Shown: positions 5,723-8,857 of the stretch, piece after piece
How the letters are laid out: each line of letters begins with the position of its first letter
Position numbering within the stretch: position 1 is the stretch's first letter
Source of the DNA: Deltaproteobacteria bacterium
Lineage (GTDB): Bacteria > Desulfobacterota > Syntrophia > Syntrophales > UBA5619
Reading direction: 5' to 3'
DNA length: 8,857 nt
Assembly (NCBI GenBank): GCA_023487865.1
Contig: JAMDBG010000208.1
Location: 1 to 8,857 of the forward strand
The notes under the pieces: generated by a model
Told to the model about the DNA's origin: nothing
What the model saw: the letters and a program-made list of their open reading frames with translations, nothing else
Databases searched by the model: none
Program-made: the position numbers and the translations under genes

Positions 5723-6121
5723 ATGCCAATCTATCATATCGCCGAAATGAAAAAGATCAATCCCGACGTGAATCCCGCCATGATCATGCAGACCGTGACG
5801 GGGGAATTCATGAAGGCAGGTATCGTCACGAAACCCGCCGGTGAAGGCCCTCCGCTGCATATGCATCCCAACGAGGAACAGTTCACGCTGATCCTGGAAG
5901 GAAAACTCCACATGATTCTGGGGGATGAAGATTGTATTGTGGAGCGGGGCGATCTCATCCACATCCCCAGATTGACCCAGCACCGGAGCCGGGCAGTAGG
6001 GGGTACAGCCGTTTTTTTTACGGTCAAATATCCTGCCGGGAGCGGAGATCTCAATCAGGATTATAACAAGGTCGAAAACGCCGCGGAGGCGGAAAAGAAA
6101 TTTCCGGGAAAGCAGGGCTGA
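5723..6121 (+). CDS. Single-domain cupin (Cupin_2-like) protein
   Basis: This 132-residue predicted cytoplasmic protein is a single beta-barrel cupin. Motif 1 runs from Gly40 through HMH (His46, His48) and Glu52 to Gly60. Motif 2 is GDLIHIPRLTQH with Gly76, Pro82 and His87. These four residues (His46, His48, Glu52, His87) are the expected metal ligands, so it probably binds a divalent metal. I chose ATG 5723 because GGAGG lies 8 nt upstream and the protein then starts MPIYHIAEM. An extension to an ATG at 5657 has no ribosome site. Small cupins of this type may be enzymes (isomerases, decarboxylases, dioxygenases) or non-catalytic sugar or acid sensors; nothing here decides which. It precedes the tripartite transporter genes by 171 bp in the same direction, so it may act on or sense the imported acid. 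Confidence 0.88.
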   Translation: MPIYHIAEMKKINPDVNPAMIMQTVTGEFMKAGIVTKPAGEGPPLHMHPNEEQFTLILEGKLHMILGDEDCIVERGDLIHIPRLTQHRSRAVGGTAVFFTVKYPAGSGDLNQDYNKVENAAEAEKKFPGKQG

Positions 6122-6147
6122 GAAGATCGAAACGGGCTGGGATTGAC

Positions 6148-6184
6148 CGGGAGCGCTTCCCGCAAGCCCCGCCTTGTCGGCGGG
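6148..6184 (+). other. Two short GC-rich hairpins after the cupin gene
   Basis: CGGGA (6148-6152) pairs with TCCCG (6158-6162) across a 5-nt loop. CCCGCC (6168-6173) pairs with GGCGGG (6179-6184) across another 5-nt loop. No T-run follows, so neither is a canonical intrinsic terminator. They may attenuate or stabilise a cupin-tctA message. Confidence 0.35.
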
Positions 6185-6201
6185 ATTGAGGAGCGCAATA
6201 A

Positions 6202-6279
6202 GGAGCAGATTTCTTACTTTCGGTGGCCCTGTTCATTTGGGGGCTCGGGCTGCCTTATCCCCTGATCCAGTTTCTCTGA
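6202..6279 (+). pseudogene. Possible C-terminal remnant of tctB (small TTT membrane subunit)
   Basis: After an in-frame TAA (6199-6201), this frame reads 25 residues, GADFLLSVALFIWGLGLPYP then LIQFL, and stops at TGA 6277-6279. That is one hydrophobic membrane segment followed by a short LPYPL tail. It resembles the last transmembrane helix and the 'G-x-LP-x-PL' type ending of TctB proteins. The stop is 13 bp before tctA, the place and spacing expected for tctB in tctBA gene pairs. There is no start codon with a ribosome site. Upstream, the frame is broken by stops at 6187-6189 and 6199-6201, and the cupin gene leaves no room for a full-length tctB (about 150 codons). It could instead be a chance hydrophobic frame. 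Confidence 0.35.
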
Positions 6280-6292
6280 TGAGGAAACCTCC

Positions 6293-7789
6293 ATGGACAT
6301 GTTCCAGAACCTTTTCTTCGGATTTGGCGTTGCGCTCTCCTTGCAGAACCTTCTCTATTGCTTTCTCGGCTGTCTGCTGGGCACCTTGATCGGCGTCCTG
6401 CCGGGGATCGGACCGCTTGCAACCATCGCGATGCTGATGCCGATCACGTTCAACCTCTCGGCTGTTTCGGCGCTGATCATGCTGGCGGGCATTTTTTACG
6501 GCGCCCAGTACGGCGGTTCGACGACCGCCATCCTCGTCAACCTGCCCGGGGAGACTTCGGCGGTGGTGACGTGCATGGACGGCTACCAGATGGCGCGGCA
6601 GGGCCGGGCCGGAGTGGCGCTGGCGATCGCCGCCCTGGGTTCTTTTTTTGCCGGCACCTTCTGCACGCTGCTGATTGCATTGTTTGGGCCGCCGATCGCC
6701 GAGATGGCCCTCAAGTTCAATTCTCCGGAATACTTCTCGCTGATGTTCATGGGTTTGGTGGCTGCCGCGGTCCTGGCCCAGGGTGATATGGTCAAGTCGC
6801 TCGCGATGGTGGTGCTGGGTCTGCTGCTGGGCAGTGTGGGGACCGACGTCGATTCCGGATGGGCACGCTTCAGTTTCGATCTGATCGAATTGACCGACGG
6901 CATCGGCTTCGTCGTCGTCGCCATCGGGGTCTTCGCCTTGGGCGAAATCGTCAACAACCTTGGGGAGATAGAGGAGCGTCAAGTGTTCACCTCCAAGGTC
7001 GGGACCCTCTTTCCGACCCCTGCGGACGTAAAGCGGTCCATCGGTCCGATCCTCCGCGGGACCATTCTCGGGGCCTTCTTCGGCGTCCTGCCCGGCACCG
7101 GGCCGGCAATCGCCTCATTTTCGTCGTATATGGTCGAGAAGAAGGTCGCGAAAGACCCGGCGCGGTTCGGCCACGGGGCGATCGAAGGCGTCGCGGGACC
7201 CGAAGCGGCGAACAATGCGGATGCGCAGTGCAAGTTCATCCCGATGCTCACACTCGGGATTCCGGCGAGCGGCACCATGGCGCTGATGCTGGGCGCCCTC
7301 ATGATTCACGGCATTGCACCCGGTCCGACGGTGATGACCAAGAATCCCGATCTCTTCTGGGGGCTGATCGCTAGCATGTGGGTCGGCAATCTGATGCTCG
7401 TCCTGCTCAACCTTCCGTTGATCGGCCTCTGGGTGAGCCTGCTCAAAGTGCCCTATCGTCTGCTGTTCCCCGCCATCATGGTCTTTTCCTCGATCGGAAT
7501 ATACAGTATCAACAACAGTCCGTTCGATATCTATCTCACGGCGGTGTTCGGCTTACTCGGTTTTCTCTGGCTGAAACTCGGATGCCCGCCGGCGCCGTTG
7601 ATGCTGGGGTTTGTCCTGGGACCGATGATGGAGGAAAACCTGCGGCGGGCGATGCTGATCTCGCGCGGCGATCCCATGGTCTTCCTGAGACGGCCGATCA
7701 GTCTCGGATTCGTCATCGCCACGGTGCTGATTGTGATCCTGATGGCGGCGCCGGCCATGCGCAAAAAGCGCGGCAGCATCACCGGCTGA
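6293..7789 (+). CDS. tctA: Tripartite tricarboxylate transporter large permease, TctA family
   Basis: This 498-residue inner-membrane protein is the main transport subunit of a TTT system, which imports carboxylates bound by a TctC-type protein using an ion gradient. It matches the usual family length of about 500 and has around a dozen membrane segments. It shows the internal duplication typical of TctA: GVLPGIGP (34-41) in the first half and GVLPGTGP (264-271) in the second. Other family landmarks are YGGSTTAILVNLPGE (73-87), EGVAGPEAANNA (298-309) and LGIPASGTMALMLGAL (321-336). It ends with a basic tail. The start ATG 6293 has GAGG 8 nt upstream. An intact tctB is missing; a possible remnant lies directly upstream. 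tctC follows after 132 bp. Confidence 0.95.
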   Translation: MDMFQNLFFGFGVALSLQNLLYCFLGCLLGTLIGVLPGIGPLATIAMLMPITFNLSAVSALIMLAGIFYGAQYGGSTTAILVNLPGETSAVVTCMDGYQMARQGRAGVALAIAALGSFFAGTFCTLLIALFGPPIAEMALKFNSPEYFSLMFMGLVAAAVLAQGDMVKSLAMVVLGLLLGSVGTDVDSGWARFSFDLIELTDGIGFVVVAIGVFALGEIVNNLGEIEERQVFTSKVGTLFPTPADVKRSIGPILRGTILGAFFGVLPGTGPAIASFSSYMVEKKVAKDPARFGHGAIEGVAGPEAANNADAQCKFIPMLTLGIPASGTMALMLGALMIHGIAPGPTVMTKNPDLFWGLIASMWVGNLMLVLLNLPLIGLWVSLLKVPYRLLFPAIMVFSSIGIYSINNSPFDIYLTAVFGLLGFLWLKLGCPPAPLMLGFVLGPMMEENLRRAMLISRGDPMVFLRRPISLGFVIATVLIVILMAAPAMRKKRGSITG

Positions 7790-7814
7790 TGGCTCAGATC
7801 GCTGTTGTTGTGAA

Positions 7815-7867
7815 CCGCCGGCCGGTGGGCAGCCGCAGGCGCTGCGGGATATGGTCTTGACCGGCGG
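7815..7867 (+). promoter_or_regulatory. Nested GC-rich stem-loops between tctA and tctC
   Basis: The outer arms CCGCCGG (7815-7821) and CCGGCGG (7861-7867) enclose a perfect inner hairpin, CCGCAG (7833-7838) and CTGCGG (7842-7847) with a 3-nt loop. No T-tract follows. The position directly before the binding-protein gene suits an RNA-processing or stabilising structure that raises tctC over tctA. That role is inferred from position only. Confidence 0.4.
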
Positions 7868-7921
7868 AGAGAAGGTGTTATCAATGTCATCCCAACCCAA
7901 ACCAAGAAAGGAGTCACCACC

Positions 7922-8857
7922 ATGAAGAAGAGGTACGCAATGATGCTGGCAGTGCTGCTCGCACTGACGGCGGGCATCGCATTCGCCCAGGATTACCCGA
8001 CAAAGCCGATCAATCTGATCATTCCGTTCGCTCCCGGCGGCGCTTCAGATGTGGTCGCGCGGATCATCTCCCCCTTGATGAGCAAGGAACTGGGGCAGCA
8101 GATCGTCGTGGACAACCGTGCCGGCGCCTCCGGTAACATCGGCGTCGCCTATGCGGCGCGGGCCTCCAATGACGGGTACAATGTCCTGCTGGGCAACATC
8201 GGCACCATGGCGATCAATCCGGCGCTCTTTAAAAAATTTCCGGTCAAGCCTGTGCGCGATTTCGTCGCCGTCACCCAAGTGGTTGATGCACCGACGGCCC
8301 TGGTCCTCCATCCATCGATCCCGGCAAAGACGGTGAAGGAATTTATCGCGTATGCCAAGGAGCGCCCCGGCAAACTCAACTTCGGAACCGCGGGTCCGGG
8401 GAGCAACGGCCGCCTGGAAATGGAACTGTTCATGGATTACACAGGCATCAATCTCGTCCAGGTTCCCTATAAGGGCGGCGCCGGCGCCGCGGCGATCGGC
8501 CTGCTCAGCGGCGAAGTGCAGTGTGGATTCCAGACTCTGGCCTCGGTCATGACGCACGTCAATGCCGGAAAACTGAGGGTCGTCGGTGTCGCGGCGCAAA
8601 AGCGGGTCAAGGCGCTGCCCGATGTGCCGATCATGCCCGAACTCGGTTTTGAGAGCATGAGAAGCGGCTCCTGGCAGGGAGTCTTTGTGCCGGCCGGCAC
8701 CCCCGCTCCGATCGTCAGCAAGCTGTTTGCCGTTATGACCAAGGTGATGGCCGATCCCGAGGTGATCAAGCGTCTCAACGCCAGCGGCATTGAAGTCGTG
8801 ACCAGCAAGTCTCAGGAAGAGTTCGCCGCTTTCATGAAGAGTGAAAATGAGAAAGTT
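7922..8857 (+). CDS. tctC: TTT periplasmic solute-binding protein, TctC/Bug family (C-terminus off right edge)
   Basis: The frame is open from ATG 7922 to the end of the window, 312 codons. Bug/TctC proteins are usually about 320-330 residues, so only the last few codons are missing. AAAGGAG lies 8 nt before the ATG. A Sec signal peptide (MKKR, hydrophobic core, AFA at 20-22) predicts cleavage before Gln23. The mature start, QDYPTKPINLIIPFAPGG, is the hallmark of the family, with the PFAPGG-SD loop that coordinates the carboxylate. NRAGASGNIG and the later VPYKGGAGA are further family landmarks. It captures the solute in the periplasm and delivers it to TctA. Family members bind diverse carboxylates and some amides or aromatics, so the ligand is not predictable. 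Confidence 0.95.
   Translation, partial: MKKRYAMMLAVLLALTAGIAFAQDYPTKPINLIIPFAPGGASDVVARIISPLMSKELGQQIVVDNRAGASGNIGVAYAARASNDGYNVLLGNIGTMAINPALFKKFPVKPVRDFVAVTQVVDAPTALVLHPSIPAKTVKEFIAYAKERPGKLNFGTAGPGSNGRLEMELFMDYTGINLVQVPYKGGAGAAAIGLLSGEVQCGFQTLASVMTHVNAGKLRVVGVAAQKRVKALPDVPIMPELGFESMRSGSWQGVFVPAGTPAPIVSKLFAVMTKVMADPEVIKRLNASGIEVVTSKSQEEFAAFMKSENEKV

Noticed and set aside
6233..6982. Minus-strand open frame of 249 codons opposite tctA
   Set aside because: It is the antisense of the TctA permease, rich in His/Gln/Arg/Asp, with no recognisable domain.
7789..7860. 23-codon frame overlapping the tctA stop (TGATG), reading MAQIAVVV and on
   Set aside because: The overlap could allow coupled translation, but the peptide is short, Arg-rich and lies on the stem-loops. 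No ribosome site or family was recognised.

Overview
The window is a bacterial accessory-metabolism segment with two different solute-uptake systems. They are transcribed away from each other from a shared control region at about 5312-5722. Base composition is GC-rich and every gene has a clear Shine-Dalgarno sequence. The gene content, plus a 122-bp palindromic repeat with GGCTGTT ends of a kind I recall from Desulfobacterota (former Deltaproteobacteria, Syntrophus-like) genomes, suggests that group. The taxonomy is inference, not proven by the sequence.

Minus strand, read from 5311 down to 1: a complete branched-chain-amino-acid-type (HAAT) ABC importer in the order binding protein (livK-like, 5311-4067), ATPase livG (3849-3052), ATPase livF (3038-2349), permease livM (2333-1383), permease livH (1349-477). 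The 5' part of a DUF362 protein gene follows (304 to the window edge). Spacing within G-F-M-H is 13-33 bp, so these four form one operon. A near-consensus sigma-70 promoter (TTGACA-17-TATACT, 5437-5465) drives livK. Between livK and livG lie a perfect 11-bp stem-loop and the palindromic repeat. They could set unequal expression of the binding protein and the membrane complex.

Plus strand, 5723 to the right edge: a small single-domain cupin, then a tripartite tricarboxylate transporter (TTT) large permease (tctA, 6293-7789), then its periplasmic binding protein (tctC/Bug family, 7922 to the edge, lacking only the C-terminus). The small membrane subunit TctB is not present as an intact gene. 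The 171-bp gap before tctA contains a hydrophobic reading frame (6202-6279) ending 13 bp before tctA that looks like the tail of a lost tctB.

Both systems capture a solute with a secreted binding protein. The ABC system spends ATP; the TTT system is ion-gradient driven. Neither substrate can be read from the sequence. The binding protein of the liv-type system is not clearly a leucine binder, so an organic or aromatic acid, amide or amino acid are all possible. I found no RNA genes, CRISPR, transposase or phage genes, and no convincing new multi-gene system. The points worth a second look are the palindromic repeat, the tctB remnant, the regulatory architecture of the divergent region, and the DUF362 gene attached to the liv operon.
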